A stretch of DNA of 64,000 nt from Saccharicrinis fermentans DSM 9555 = JCM 21142. GTDB taxonomy: Bacteria; Bacteroidota; Bacteroidia; Bacteroidales; Marinilabiliaceae. The notes under the pieces are model-generated. The model was not told the DNA's origin, did no database searches, and saw nothing but the letters and a program-made list of their open reading frames with translations. A program made the translations under genes and the position numbers. Positions within the stretch are counted from its first letter, which is position 1, and the number at the start of each line of letters is the position of its first letter. Positions 1 to 8,800 of this stretch are shown in pieces. The stretch covers positions 5,639,980 to 5,703,979 of the forward strand of contig NZ_KI912107.1 of the NCBI RefSeq assembly GCF_000517085.1, given 5' to 3'.

Positions 1-1
1 T

Positions 2-859
2 GTTTATAAGTATGTACGCAAAACGGGTGATAAAGCTTTTCTGGGAGAAAAGATAGGAGACAAAACAGTAGCCGAAAGATTGCAATGGTCTATGGAATTT
101 TTGATGAACCATAGATGGAGCAAAGCATATGGCTTGGTATATGGTGCTACCACAGCCGATTGGGGTGATGTTCAGCACTGTCATCCTTGGGGTGTTTATG
201 TTACCGACGAAACAAAATATTGTATTGATATTTATGATAATGCCATGATGGTCATTGCGTTAAATAATATCATGGAACTACTCCCTGAAACGCAGCAAAA
301 ATGGTTGCCTATTCGAAATAATATGGTTGATCATATAATGAAAACCCTTTGGGACAATGATAAGCAGAAATTTATTCCTCATGTTTACCTGAAAGAATCT
401 CCTTATCCTGTTGATTTTAATGAGAATGAGATCTTCTATCATGGGGGAACGGCGGTGGCCATTGAGGCTGGCTTATTAAGCAAAGCGCAAATTAAAGTTT
501 CCTTGGATAAGATGATTGCCAATGTAAAAGCTTCTGGTGCCGGCTCCATTGGTTTAACGATGTATCCTCCTTATCCTAGTTGGGCTTTTGAAAATAAAGG
601 TATGGTTCCTTATGGTTATCAGAATGGAGGAGATTGGACATGGTTCGGTGCCAGAATGATTCAGCAATTGGTAAGGTATGGTTTTTATCAGGAAGCATAT
701 GACCAATTGGTGCCAATGACTGACAGAGTCTTGAAAAATAAAGGGTTCTATGAGTGGTACACGGTTGATAATAAACCAACAGGATCAGGCACTTTTAGAG
801 GGTCGGCAGGCGTATTGTACAAAGCTATTGAGATGTTGGAAGGTGCTGTTGAAAAATAG
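2..859 (+). CDS. six-hairpin glycosidase-like protein, 3' part
   Basis: The reading frame is open from base 2, so the gene begins before the window; 285 residues are visible and no internal start is needed. The sequence has the look of an (alpha/alpha)6-barrel glycosidase: aromatic-rich helices with WGDV, DIYDNAM, a YHGG turn, and a C-terminal NGGDWTWFGARM segment followed by GFYEWY and FRGSAGVLYKAIEM. These are typical of bacterial six-hairpin glycosidase-like enzymes, but the GH family cannot be fixed from this fragment. It lies 167 bp upstream of a mannose-6-phosphate isomerase gene on the same strand and close to GH92 and GH47 mannosidases, so it probably removes sugars from the same glycan. 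The export signal, if any, is outside the window. The fold call is family recognition; the substrate is inference. Confidence 0.6.
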   Translation, partial: VYKYVRKTGDKAFLGEKIGDKTVAERLQWSMEFLMNHRWSKAYGLVYGATTADWGDVQHCHPWGVYVTDETKYCIDIYDNAMMVIALNNIMELLPETQQKWLPIRNNMVDHIMKTLWDNDKQKFIPHVYLKESPYPVDFNENEIFYHGGTAVAIEAGLLSKAQIKVSLDKMIANVKASGAGSIGLTMYPPYPSWAFENKGMVPYGYQNGGDWTWFGARMIQQLVRYGFYQEAYDQLVPMTDRVLKNKGFYEWYTVDNKPTGSGTFRGSAGVLYKAIEMLEGAVEK

Positions 860-1026
860 AATTGAGCATTGGATATATGAACTATGGATTAAGGGTGGAG
901 AATGAAGGTTCTTATGTTTAATTGTAAATAGGTATAATGAAGGTGTCAAATTACAGTGTTTATGTATGGCAAGTGTTTATGCCTAGTCTATGAAGGCAGG
1001 GAGTTTGAAAATGTGATATTTATATA

Positions 1027-2793
1027 ATGATGAAAAAAATAAGAGAAACAAAACAATTTCTTCTGCCAACAACTAAGCAGGAGGTAGAAAATGGTACCTA
1101 TGATATTTATCCCAGCCTAAAAATGGAGGGAGGTAAAATTAGTACTGATATCCGTGAGTTGGCAGAGATGGTGGTGGATGAAAAGGTGGTGCTTATCGAT
1201 GGCTTTGAAGGTGTTTTTTATGACAAATATGCTTCGGATCTAGAAGATATGCTTGTACAGATGGGGAAAAAAGTAAACTTTATCTTTACTTCTCAATTAA
1301 TGAAATCATCATCAGAAATTGATGATATGATTGCTCCTTTTTTAGGGGGTGATGATCCCATATTTGGAAAAAGGACTAGTCTGAGGTTGATGGATTTTTT
1401 TGTGGAGGAAAGAATTAAAAATATAAAAACAGATCCTCAATATGATATTAATATTGTTATTGGTACAGGAGCCACATTATCGGCCTTGAAAGGATATGTT
1501 ATTTATATAGACCTGCCCAAAAATGAACTCCAGTTTAGAGCTCGGGCTGAGTCGGTTTGTAACCTTGGAGCTGATAAGCCATTTGCGAGTAAAGCGATGT
1601 ATAAACGATTTTATTTTGTGGACTGGGTGGTGCTGAATGCACATAAGGCAGCAATTATAAACGACATTGATATGGTAGTAGACGGCCAGCAAACGGATGT
1701 AGTTGTATGGATGAAAGGAGATGACTTTAGGAAGGGCTTACAAAAAATGTCTGAAAATGTATTTCGAGTTCGTCCTTGGTTTGAACCTGGAGCCTGGGGA
1801 GGTCAGTGGATTAGGGATAGAATAAAGTCGTTAAATCAGGATGTGATCAATTATGCCTGGTCCTTTGAATTAATTGTTCCTGAAAACGGCCTTTTATTTG
1901 AGAGTGATGGTAAGTTATTAGAAACTTCGTTTGATTGTTTGATGTTTCAGCAGTATCAATCAGTTTTGGGTGTACATGCAGAGCAGTTAAAATATGAGTT
2001 TCCTATTCGTTTCGATTTTCTTGATACTTTTGGAGGAGGAAACCTATCTATTCAATGCCATCCTCAATTAGATTATATCCAAAAGCACTTTGGAGAAACT
2101 ATTACTCAGGAAGAAACTTATTATATCTTAGATGCAGGTAAGGATGCAAAATGTTATTTGGGATTACAAGAAGATATAGATCCAAAGGCTTTTGAGGCGG
2201 ATTTAAAATATAGTTACGAACATAAAAAGGAAATTGATATTACCAAACATGTTCAGATACATGATTCTCATAAACACGATTTATTTTTGATTCCTCCTGG
2301 AACCATTCATGGTTCCGGAACAGAAAATTTGGTGCTGGAAATAAGTACAACTCCGTATATCTTTACTTTTAAGATGTATGATTGGCTTCGTGTAGATTTA
2401 GATGGGAAACCTCGTCCAATTAATGTAGAAAGAGGGATGGAGAATCTTTCTTTGCATAGAAAAGGGCAATATGTAAAGGATAAACTAATTGCCAAGCCGT
2501 TATTGATTGAGGAGGGTGACGATTGGAAAAGATATCACTTGGCCACTCATGAAAAACATAGTTATGATGTCGAACGGTATCATTTTAGTTCTGGAATTAG
2601 TGTGAAAACAAATAATCGATGTCATGTTCTTTCTTTGGTCGACGGAAGTAGTATTGTTGTTGAGACAGAGAAAGGAATGAAGCAGCGCTTTACTTATGCA
2701 GAAACATTCGTGATTCCAGCTGCTGCGGGTTCTTATAGAATCATTAATGAATCGGCTGAAGAAGCTATTGTTGTGAAAGCTTTTATGAAGTAA
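1027..2793 (+). CDS. class I mannose-6-phosphate isomerase with N-terminal extra domain
   Basis: Predicted to interconvert mannose 6-phosphate and fructose 6-phosphate in the cytoplasm; no signal peptide is visible. The C-terminal half carries the zinc-site pattern of type I isomerases: Q343 and H345 in IQCHPQ, a Glu in the following EETYY segment, and H428 in PPGTIHGSG, with an upstream [13 protein letters not shown] motif. The first roughly 240 residues form a separate domain resembling a nucleoside/uridine kinase core ([15 protein letters not shown]), but the strand that should hold a P-loop lacks GxxxxGK[ST], so it looks catalytically degenerate. At 588 residues it is much longer than the usual 300-400 residue enzyme. 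It sits upstream of a GH92 mannosidase on the same strand, which makes mannose catabolism the obvious role. The start is the first of two adjacent ATGs; the second (1030) is equally possible. Confidence 0.8.
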   Translation: MMKKIRETKQFLLPTTKQEVENGTYDIYPSLKMEGGKISTDIRELAEMVVDEKVVLIDGFEGVFYDKYASDLEDMLVQMGKKVNFIFTSQLMKSSSEIDDMIAPFLGGDDPIFGKRTSLRLMDFFVEERIKNIKTDPQYDINIVIGTGATLSALKGYVIYIDLPKNELQFRARAESVCNLGADKPFASKAMYKRFYFVDWVVLNAHKAAIINDIDMVVDGQQTDVVVWMKGDDFRKGLQKMSENVFRVRPWFEPGAWGGQWIRDRIKSLNQDVINYAWSFELIVPENGLLFESDGKLLETSFDCLMFQQYQSVLGVHAEQLKYEFPIRFDFLDTFGGGNLSIQCHPQLDYIQKHFGETITQEETYYILDAGKDAKCYLGLQEDIDPKAFEADLKYSYEHKKEIDITKHVQIHDSHKHDLFLIPPGTIHGSGTENLVLEISTTPYIFTFKMYDWLRVDLDGKPRPINVERGMENLSLHRKGQYVKDKLIAKPLLIEEGDDWKRYHLATHEKHSYDVERYHFSSGISVKTNNRCHVLSLVDGSSIVVETEKGMKQRFTYAETFVIPAAAGSYRIINESAEEAIVVKAFMK

Positions 2794-2804
2794 CTTTTAC
2801 ATCT

Positions 2805-2842
2805 CGTCATTACGAATTTGAGGAACGAAGATGAAGTAATCT
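2805..2842. repeat. degenerate dispersed intergenic repeat (CGTCATT-type)
   Basis: The gap between the isomerase and GH92 genes contains CGTCATTACGA, then GAGGAACGAAG, then GAAGTAATCT. This is the order of the well-known bacterial dispersed repeat that reads CGTCATTGCGAGG, then ACGAAG, then GAAGCAATCT, with A replacing G in places. The ends are partly complementary (ATTAC with GTAAT), so it could fold in RNA. It occupies most of the 88-bp gap before the GH92 start. Family assignment is from memory; no second copy was found in this window. Confidence 0.5.
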
Positions 2843-2881
2843 TAAATGGGAGTAACTGAAGAAGAATTAATTAGAAATAAA

Positions 2882-5800
2882 ATGAATAAAACTACATTAT
2901 TTATATTCATTGCAGGTTTGTTATTTATATCCAATACGCTGCAATCCAAAGTAATTTGGCAAATTGGTGAGAACGATCATTCAGCCTCAGAATTTGCTTT
3001 GTCGGACAATGGTTATGCCAACTATATTGCCAATGATTTTGGTTGGGAAGATAAATACTTTTTGGTGGGACATTCTGATGAGAAAACAGATTGGCCTTAC
3101 ATTATTCCGGGTACAAGTGATACATGGGGTGGCACCTGGGGAACTTCGGGCTGGCGTTCAAGTACTTTGAATATATTGTTCGGAATAGATGAGTTACCCA
3201 CCAACGGCGCGTGGAAACTTACGGTAGATATTTTGGATTATAATGTTGAAGATCGACCTTTGTTTAAAGTATTGGTTAATGGTAGGGCATGGAAATATAG
3301 GCTGCCATTATTAGAGGGTAGCCATAAAATAGACGAGCAACCTGCTGATTCATCCGAGTATTTGATTGAAATTCCTTTGTCGTCATCTCTATTAAAGCAG
3401 GGTGGTAATGAGATTACTTTCACTACTTTGGAAGGTTCGTGGATTAAGTTTGATGAGATAAAATTAGAAGGGCCTGCTAATGTAGTGTTGATACAGCCTA
3501 ATCAAGTGTATTTGAGAGATATAAAGGCTGCCGATTACGAGGTGGATGGATCGCAACCCTTGTTATTGGATGTTGAGCATTTGAATGGAAAACCGTCCAT
3601 GACTGTAATGCTGGATGGAGATGAAATATTTAATGAAGAAATTGAACAGAGTAGATATATTTTTGAAGTTCCCATGCCTTCTGTACGAAAAAAACAGAAA
3701 AGCAAGTATGAAATTTTTGTTGATGGAAATCGGATTGCGTCAGGTAATGTTCTTAGAAGTCCCCAAAAAAAGATTACTCCAGCTGGCTATGTTGATACAA
3801 AAATGGGAACTGGTCATTCTCGCTGGATGATTGCACCGGGACCTTGGATGCCTTTTAGCATGGTTAAGCTAAGTCCCGATAATCAAAATGATGCTTGGCA
3901 AGGAGGGTATGAACCGGTCTTTGAATCCGTAGGTACATTTTCTCATATCCATGAATGGACGGTGGCAGGTTTGGGTACCATGCCAACCAATGGGCCATTG
4001 AAAACATGGGTAGGTGATGAAAAAGATGTGGATAGTGGATATCGTTCTCGCATCAATAAAGAAACAGAAAAGGCACCACTTGGTTATTATAGTGTTGATT
4101 TGATTGATTATGATATTAAAGCTGAATTAACTTCGACTACGCGTTGTGGGTTTCAGCGTTATAGTTTTCCGAAAGATCGTGATAGTTCCAGGGTTTTGCT
4201 TGATTTGGTAATTCCTGCAGAGTATCATTTTAACTCGGTTGAGGCCTATGTTAAAAAGGTGAGCGATAAGAGGATAGAAGGCTATAGTCATCAACTTACC
4301 CCAAATACTTGGGCTGGAGGAATTAACCAGGAGTATGTTGTTTATTTTGTCGCTGAATTTGATCAACCCATCGCAGATTTTAAAATATGGACGGAGGATG
4401 GTGTGCAGAAAATGACTTCTATTAAAGTGAAAAATGCTGAAGATATTGGAGCTATTGTGGAGTTTAATACCAAGAAAAATAATGTTGTTCAACTAAGAAC
4501 TGGAATATCGTATGTGAGCATTGAAAATGCGAAAGAAAACTTGGCTAGTGAAATTACAGAGCCATATAACTGGGATTTTGAATCGGTTCGACAAGCCAAT
4601 GTGGATGCCTGGGATAATTTAATTGGACGCGTAAAAATTACATCGAATAATCAACTTGAAAAACGTAGGTTTTATAATTGCATGTACCGTTCACTTTGTA
4701 GTAGAAATATTTTTAGCGACGTAAATGGAGAATGGCGAGATGCTGACGAAAAAATTCAGAAGATGGAAGATCCTTCTTCTCCAGCCTTAGGTTGTGATGC
4801 TTTTTGGAATACTTTCTGGAATTTGAACCAATTCTGGAACCTGGTTACACCGGATTGGAGTAATAGATGGGTGAAATCGCAGTTAGCCATGTATGATGCA
4901 GGTGGTTGGTTGGCCAAAGGTCCGGCTGCCATGGAGTATGTTCCGGTAATGGTGGCAGAGCATGAAATTCCATTGATTGTTGCTGCTCATCAAATGGGTA
5001 TCAGGAATTATGATGTGGAAAAGGCTTTTGAGGCAGTCAAGAAAATGCAAACGACACCAGCTAGAACTGTTGGTGGTGGATTTGCAGGAAACCGCGATTT
5101 GGTAACTTATTTAAAGCATGGTTATGTGCCTTATGATGAGGGGCGTTTTTCCAACTCATTGGAGTATGCCTTTGATGATTGGACAGTCTCGCAGCTGGCT
5201 AAATCACTCAATAAAGATGCTGATTATAAGAAATTCTTGAAAAGAGGTAGCAACTGGAGAAACGTTATCGATAGCCAAATAGGTTATGCACGTCTAAAAG
5301 ATTCTAAAGGAAATTGGAAAGAGGATTTTGATCCGTATAAGTCAGGAGCCAATCATCATTATGTGGAAGGTAACGCTTGGCAGTTGACCTATTTCGTTCC
5401 TCAGGATGTGCCTGAATTGGCACAGGTGATTGGAGTAGATCGTTTTGTGGATCGTTTGGATTGGGGATTTAAAGAGAGTGATAAAACTCGTTATAATGGT
5501 ATGAACGACCAATATTGGAACTATCCGGTTATTCAAGGAAATCAGCAGTCGATGCATTTTGCATTTTTATTTAACTGGGTTGGAAAACCATGGCTAACAC
5601 AGAAGTGGAGCCGGTCAATTATTGAACGTTATTATGGTTATGGCGTTTCTAATGCCTACTTGGGAGATGAAGATCAAGGACAGATGAGTGCGTGGTTTGT
5701 GATGGCTTCTCTAGGTTTGTTCCAGACAGATGGAGGATGTAGAACCGAGCCGGTTTACGAAATTGCAAGCCCACTATTTGAAAGGGTTGAAATAGATCTT

Positions 5801-6010
5801 GGAAAAAGGTTTGGTAGAGGTGATACGTTTGTCATTGAAGCTAAACATGCTTCTCGATTAAATAAATATGTTCAGTCGGCTACCCTAAATGGTAGAGAAC
5901 TAAAGGATTTTAAGTTCCCTGCTTCCGAGTTGTTAAAGGGTGGTAAGCTGGAGTTGACGATGGGAGCATTGCCTAATAAGAGTTGGGGTGTTGTTAAACC
6001 CCTGAAATGA
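2882..6010 (+). CDS. GH92 alpha-mannosidase
   Basis: Secreted or periplasmic exo-alpha-mannosidase, probably calcium dependent like known GH92 enzymes. I chose the ATG at 2882 because it gives a clean signal peptide (MNKTTLFIFIAGLLF); an ATG at 2846 would add 12 charged residues. The mature protein has an N-terminal beta-sandwich of about 190 residues resembling the polysaccharide-lyase-4 domain III type carbohydrate-binding module. The GH92 core starts near residue 300 (YVDTKMGTG, APGPWMPF). Family hallmarks include FSHIHEW, FWNTFWNLNQFWNL, EGNAWQLTYFVPQDV, GNQQSMH and, near the C-terminus, YLGDEDQGQMSAW, which supplies catalytic acidic residues in characterised members. It follows mannose-6-phosphate isomerase on the same strand and converges on a GH47 mannosidase. 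The linkage (1,2, 1,3, 1,4 or 1,6) cannot be read from sequence. Confidence 0.92.
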   Translation: MNKTTLFIFIAGLLFISNTLQSKVIWQIGENDHSASEFALSDNGYANYIANDFGWEDKYFLVGHSDEKTDWPYIIPGTSDTWGGTWGTSGWRSSTLNILFGIDELPTNGAWKLTVDILDYNVEDRPLFKVLVNGRAWKYRLPLLEGSHKIDEQPADSSEYLIEIPLSSSLLKQGGNEITFTTLEGSWIKFDEIKLEGPANVVLIQPNQVYLRDIKAADYEVDGSQPLLLDVEHLNGKPSMTVMLDGDEIFNEEIEQSRYIFEVPMPSVRKKQKSKYEIFVDGNRIASGNVLRSPQKKITPAGYVDTKMGTGHSRWMIAPGPWMPFSMVKLSPDNQNDAWQGGYEPVFESVGTFSHIHEWTVAGLGTMPTNGPLKTWVGDEKDVDSGYRSRINKETEKAPLGYYSVDLIDYDIKAELTSTTRCGFQRYSFPKDRDSSRVLLDLVIPAEYHFNSVEAYVKKVSDKRIEGYSHQLTPNTWAGGINQEYVVYFVAEFDQPIADFKIWTEDGVQKMTSIKVKNAEDIGAIVEFNTKKNNVVQLRTGISYVSIENAKENLASEITEPYNWDFESVRQANVDAWDNLIGRVKITSNNQLEKRRFYNCMYRSLCSRNIFSDVNGEWRDADEKIQKMEDPSSPALGCDAFWNTFWNLNQFWNLVTPDWSNRWVKSQLAMYDAGGWLAKGPAAMEYVPVMVAEHEIPLIVAAHQMGIRNYDVEKAFEAVKKMQTTPARTVGGGFAGNRDLVTYLKHGYVPYDEGRFSNSLEYAFDDWTVSQLAKSLNKDADYKKFLKRGSNWRNVIDSQIGYARLKDSKGNWKEDFDPYKSGANHHYVEGNAWQLTYFVPQDVPELAQVIGVDRFVDRLDWGFKESDKTRYNGMNDQYWNYPVIQGNQQSMHFAFLFNWVGKPWLTQKWSRSIIERYYGYGVSNAYLGDEDQGQMSAWFVMASLGLFQTDGGCRTEPVYEIASPLFERVEIDLGKRFGRGDTFVIEAKHASRLNKYVQSATLNGRELKDFKFPASELLKGGKLELTMGALPNKSWGVVKPLK

Positions 6011-6028
6011 ATTAGAAAATAGAGCAAA

Positions 6029-6066
6029 AAAAAGGCCGTCTTCTAAAGAAAAGAGACGGCCTTTTT
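6029..6066. terminator. bidirectional rho-independent terminator
   Basis: A 13-bp perfect inverted repeat (arms 6029-6041 AAAAAGGCCGTCT and 6054-6066) closes a 12-nt loop. It has an A run on one side and a T run on the other, and lies between the convergent stops of the GH92 (6010) and GH47 (6081) genes. It should end transcription in both directions. Confidence 0.9.
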
Positions 6067-6080
6067 AGGTGTGTTAAAAT

Positions 6081-7529
6081 TTAGTTTAGTCCTAATCTTT
6101 TTTTAGCTTTTTCTTTATCGAAGGATGCTTTTTTGAAAGGATGTGCTTCTGTGTTGATGATATAGTCATCCAGATTAAAAGTTCCATCAGCATGTGTAAA
6201 AGTTAAATACAAATATTTCATAGTTTCAGCAAAGAAAAATGTAGGCATATAATCTTTTTTCTTCATGGTTCTAACGTCTTCTACAGATGAAAAAGCCACA
6301 TCCGTTTTACAATATTTTTTAATGTCACTCCAATATTGTTCTACCATTTGGTAGTACTTTTCTTTGCCAGTGTAATGGTATAGGTAATAGGCCGATTCTA
6401 TGATCTCTGGGTTTAGATCATAGACCGGGTAGGTAGGTATGGCTTTGTCATAGTCATATATCATTGGTTCTAGGCCATATCTATTCCAAAGCCAGTCCCA
6501 AGTCGTTTGGTTCTTCTCAGCTCGTTCCATGTCACCAGCTAAGGTAAGTACTGCGGGCCAAAAAGCATCGTACAGGGTTACTATTCCTCCTTCAATAATA
6601 GTGGGGTTATCTGGATACATGCGATTTGTTTTCTTCAGACCGGTATTCATATCTACGCGTTGATACCACAGTGAAGTGTCACTTTCATCTACTAAATATG
6701 TATTTACCGCTTCCAAACTTTTTTCCCAGATAGGTTGTAACTCTTTGTCGTTGAACAGAAGATAACTTTTGGCAAGATATTCATAGTATGAATCAATCCC
6801 TGCACAAATATGACTACTGTTATTCAGCCATTCTCCAGTTTCCACATTGATGTTTTCACCCACTAAATTGATTTGTGAAACGCGTTCCCAAACTGCCATA
6901 TTGGCTTTTTTTGCAGTTTGGTAATAAATGGGGTTCTTGGTGTAATAGCTAAGAATACCCATCTCGAACATGTAAGATGCTGCTTCCGCAACATTCACCT
7001 TTTCTCCCTTAACCTCCCCAGTCTTTAAATTGAAGAAGTAGTAGGGGATGCCTGTTGGTGAATCAAAGGCTTTTAACATACGTTTGCCAAAGTCTTCTGT
7101 TTTATCCAGTATTTTCTGGTCGCCTGTATATTCATACATGGCTAACATGCCTCCTAAAATTCGAATATTTACTTCAAATGTTTTTACAAATAGGTCCTTA
7201 TCCCAGAAGATGCTGTCTGTTACATATCTTTCCACTTCTTTGGCATAAGCGTCTAATCCCATTACTTTCATGGTGCTATATGCGTCAATGGGGGAGATGT
7301 GTAATGATTCTTCATACCAGTCTTGATGACTTTTGGAGAGAGGCAGTAATACATCATGCCCCCATGCATACTTTTTATATCCCTCCCAACTGCGTATGAA
7401 TTCGTCTTTTACATCTTGCGCCAGTACATTTAATTTATCTTCTTTTTTGTGGTCCTGCGTTTTGTTGTTGTTTTGACACGATATAAGGCTCAAAACTACA
7501 AAGGTAAATACAATAGATAGTTTATTCAT
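6081..7529 (-). CDS. GH47 alpha-1,2-mannosidase lipoprotein
   Basis: Class I (family 47) alpha-mannosidase, a family known mainly from eukaryotic ER and Golgi glycan trimming and less often in bacteria. The family pattern is clear: DEFIRSWEGYKKYAWGHDVLLPLS at the N-terminus is the signature helix, PIDAYSTMKVMGL corresponds to the usual substrate-pocket segment, FFFAETMKYLYLTF holds a conserved acidic residue, and INTEAHPF near the C-terminus is the calcium-binding TEAHP loop. Length (482 residues) matches the catalytic domain. A lipoprotein signal ending LSLISC predicts anchoring to a membrane face. It converges on GH92 and follows an AraC gene on the same strand. Likely substrate: alpha-1,2-mannosyl caps of mannan or high-mannose N-glycan, by family knowledge. 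Confidence 0.9.
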   Translation of the reverse strand: MNKLSIVFTFVVLSLISCQNNNKTQDHKKEDKLNVLAQDVKDEFIRSWEGYKKYAWGHDVLLPLSKSHQDWYEESLHISPIDAYSTMKVMGLDAYAKEVERYVTDSIFWDKDLFVKTFEVNIRILGGMLAMYEYTGDQKILDKTEDFGKRMLKAFDSPTGIPYYFFNLKTGEVKGEKVNVAEAASYMFEMGILSYYTKNPIYYQTAKKANMAVWERVSQINLVGENINVETGEWLNNSSHICAGIDSYYEYLAKSYLLFNDKELQPIWEKSLEAVNTYLVDESDTSLWYQRVDMNTGLKKTNRMYPDNPTIIEGGIVTLYDAFWPAVLTLAGDMERAEKNQTTWDWLWNRYGLEPMIYDYDKAIPTYPVYDLNPEIIESAYYLYHYTGKEKYYQMVEQYWSDIKKYCKTDVAFSSVEDVRTMKKKDYMPTFFFAETMKYLYLTFTHADGTFNLDDYIINTEAHPFKKASFDKEKAKKRLGLN

Positions 7530-7570
7530 TTTTAAAATTTATTGGTTTTTTTAAGAAAAAATTGATCCTC

Positions 7571-7589
7571 AGCATTCATTTTCAATGCT
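7571..7589. repeat. small hairpin in GH47 leader
   Basis: Perfect 6-bp arms AGCATT (7571-7576) and AATGCT (7584-7589) around a 7-nt loop, 42 bp before the GH47 start codon. If transcription starts at the box at 7628-7635 the hairpin lies in the 5' untranslated region. Its function is unknown. Confidence 0.3.
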
Positions 7590-7627
7590 TACATGTTTAA
7601 TCATTAATGAAACTTCACTATGTGATG

Positions 7628-7635
7628 CAAAGCTA
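7628..7635 (-). promoter_or_regulatory. candidate -7 box for GH47
   Basis: On the minus strand this reads TAGCTTTG, matching the Bacteroidota -7 consensus TAnnTTTG. It lies about 100 bp before the GH47 start. No convincing -33 TTG element was seen at the expected spacing, so this is tentative. Confidence 0.35.
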
Positions 7636-7682
7636 CTGTCAATGTGGGATGGTAAAAAATTTTATTTTTGGAGAGAGAAGTG

Positions 7683-7715
7683 AAAAAGTTGCTCTATGAC
7701 GATGTGTAACTTTTT
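7683..7715 (-). terminator. terminator-like hairpin after araC-type gene
   Basis: Perfect 8-bp arms AAAAAGTT (7683-7690) and AACTTTTT (7708-7715) enclose 17 nt, starting 14 bp past the AraC-family stop codon. The stem is AT-rich and is followed on the minus strand by no long U run, so termination is plausible but may be weak. Confidence 0.45.
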
Positions 7716-7728
7716 AATACGATTCTTC

Positions 7729-8568
7729 TTAAAATATTTTATGATTTTTTTTTCGAAACTCCACTGGCGTACATCCGGCTTGTTTTTTAAATAAACGGTA
7801 GAAATAGCTTACTGATTCAAAACCGCAATTGTGACAAATAGTTTTGATGGGAGAGTTTGTCATTGATAGTTGTTGGCCTGCGTAAAGTAATTTGGCCTTT
7901 ATAACGGTTTCGGTAAGGGTTTGTTTTAGGTGTTTTTGGAGCATCCTGTTTACATGATCCACAGATCTTTCGGTCAACGCTACAAAGCCTTGGATTCCAC
8001 CTTTGAATTTTTCTGGTGTGTTATAATTTTCCAATGCATAAGCTAGCCAATGTGGAATGTGGGACTGTTCTCCTTTGATGGTGTTTGCTAATCTGAATAT
8101 ATGAATCATGATATAATCCAGTTCTAAAATACCTCTGGGTTGACTGATAAGGCGGTCTGTAATAGCAGATAGTTCGTTAAGTTGGTCTATATCCAATTGA
8201 ACGGTAAATGGAAGATCCTCTTTCAGCCAGAAGCAAGAATTATTGTTGGAGAAGTATCTTTGCTTGTATGATTGGAGATTGTTTTTGTCAAAAGCGATAT
8301 TGGTAATGACCAGATTCTCATGGTTCTTGTCTAGTTTGAAAGTGTGTTTGTCATTGGGGCGAATCATGCATAACGTACCCTTTGTTAAGGGCACTTCTTG
8401 TTGGTTGATCAAATGAATGCCATTTCCTTCTTTGATCCAGAACACTTCAGCGAATTCATGATTGTGGAGTCGTAGGTCATTTTTTGAGTGAATCGTTGTA
8501 CGAGCGATGTGAAAGGCTTCTTGTTCAGTAGCGATAAAATTATTTAACTGAAATTTTTTTTCAAGCAT
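7729..8568 (-). CDS. AraC-family transcriptional regulator with cupin sensor
   Basis: Cytoplasmic one-component regulator of 279 residues. Residues 1 to about 130 form a cupin-like sugar-sensing domain (LHNHEFAEVFWIKEGNG is the conserved beta-strand and His region). Residues about 185-275 hold two helix-turn-helix units typical of AraC/XylS, ending CHNCGFESVSYFYRLFKKQAG then CTPVEFRKK. It is divergent from the GH97-GH3 pair (8801 onward) and co-oriented with GH47. Both transcription units are candidate targets; which it controls is inference. The 232-bp divergent gap contains no clear consensus promoter to my eye. Confidence 0.88.
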   Translation of the reverse strand: MLEKKFQLNNFIATEQEAFHIARTTIHSKNDLRLHNHEFAEVFWIKEGNGIHLINQQEVPLTKGTLCMIRPNDKHTFKLDKNHENLVITNIAFDKNNLQSYKQRYFSNNNSCFWLKEDLPFTVQLDIDQLNELSAITDRLISQPRGILELDYIMIHIFRLANTIKGEQSHIPHWLAYALENYNTPEKFKGGIQGFVALTERSVDHVNRMLQKHLKQTLTETVIKAKLLYAGQQLSMTNSPIKTICHNCGFESVSYFYRLFKKQAGCTPVEFRKKNHKIF

Positions 8569-8800
8569 AGGAAGAATTTGTGATTCTTGTGCTAATTTAG
8601 TAAATGGAATTAATATTAAATAGAAGTAAGGTGCTATTTTATAATCTTTATGCTGGTTGGTGGAATGAAATTATTATTCGATGACAAGTTTTAGTTGGGT
8701 TTTAACGATGTTAGACGGATGTGAAGGCTTAATTCTGTTAAATTTATGAACTGAATTGAATTCTTATTCAATTGATCTTATTTTAATCACTTAATTGACA

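Noticed and set aside
4127-4492. Minus-strand open frame inside GH92
   Set aside because: Lies wholly antisense to a strongly conserved GH92 core; no domain features.
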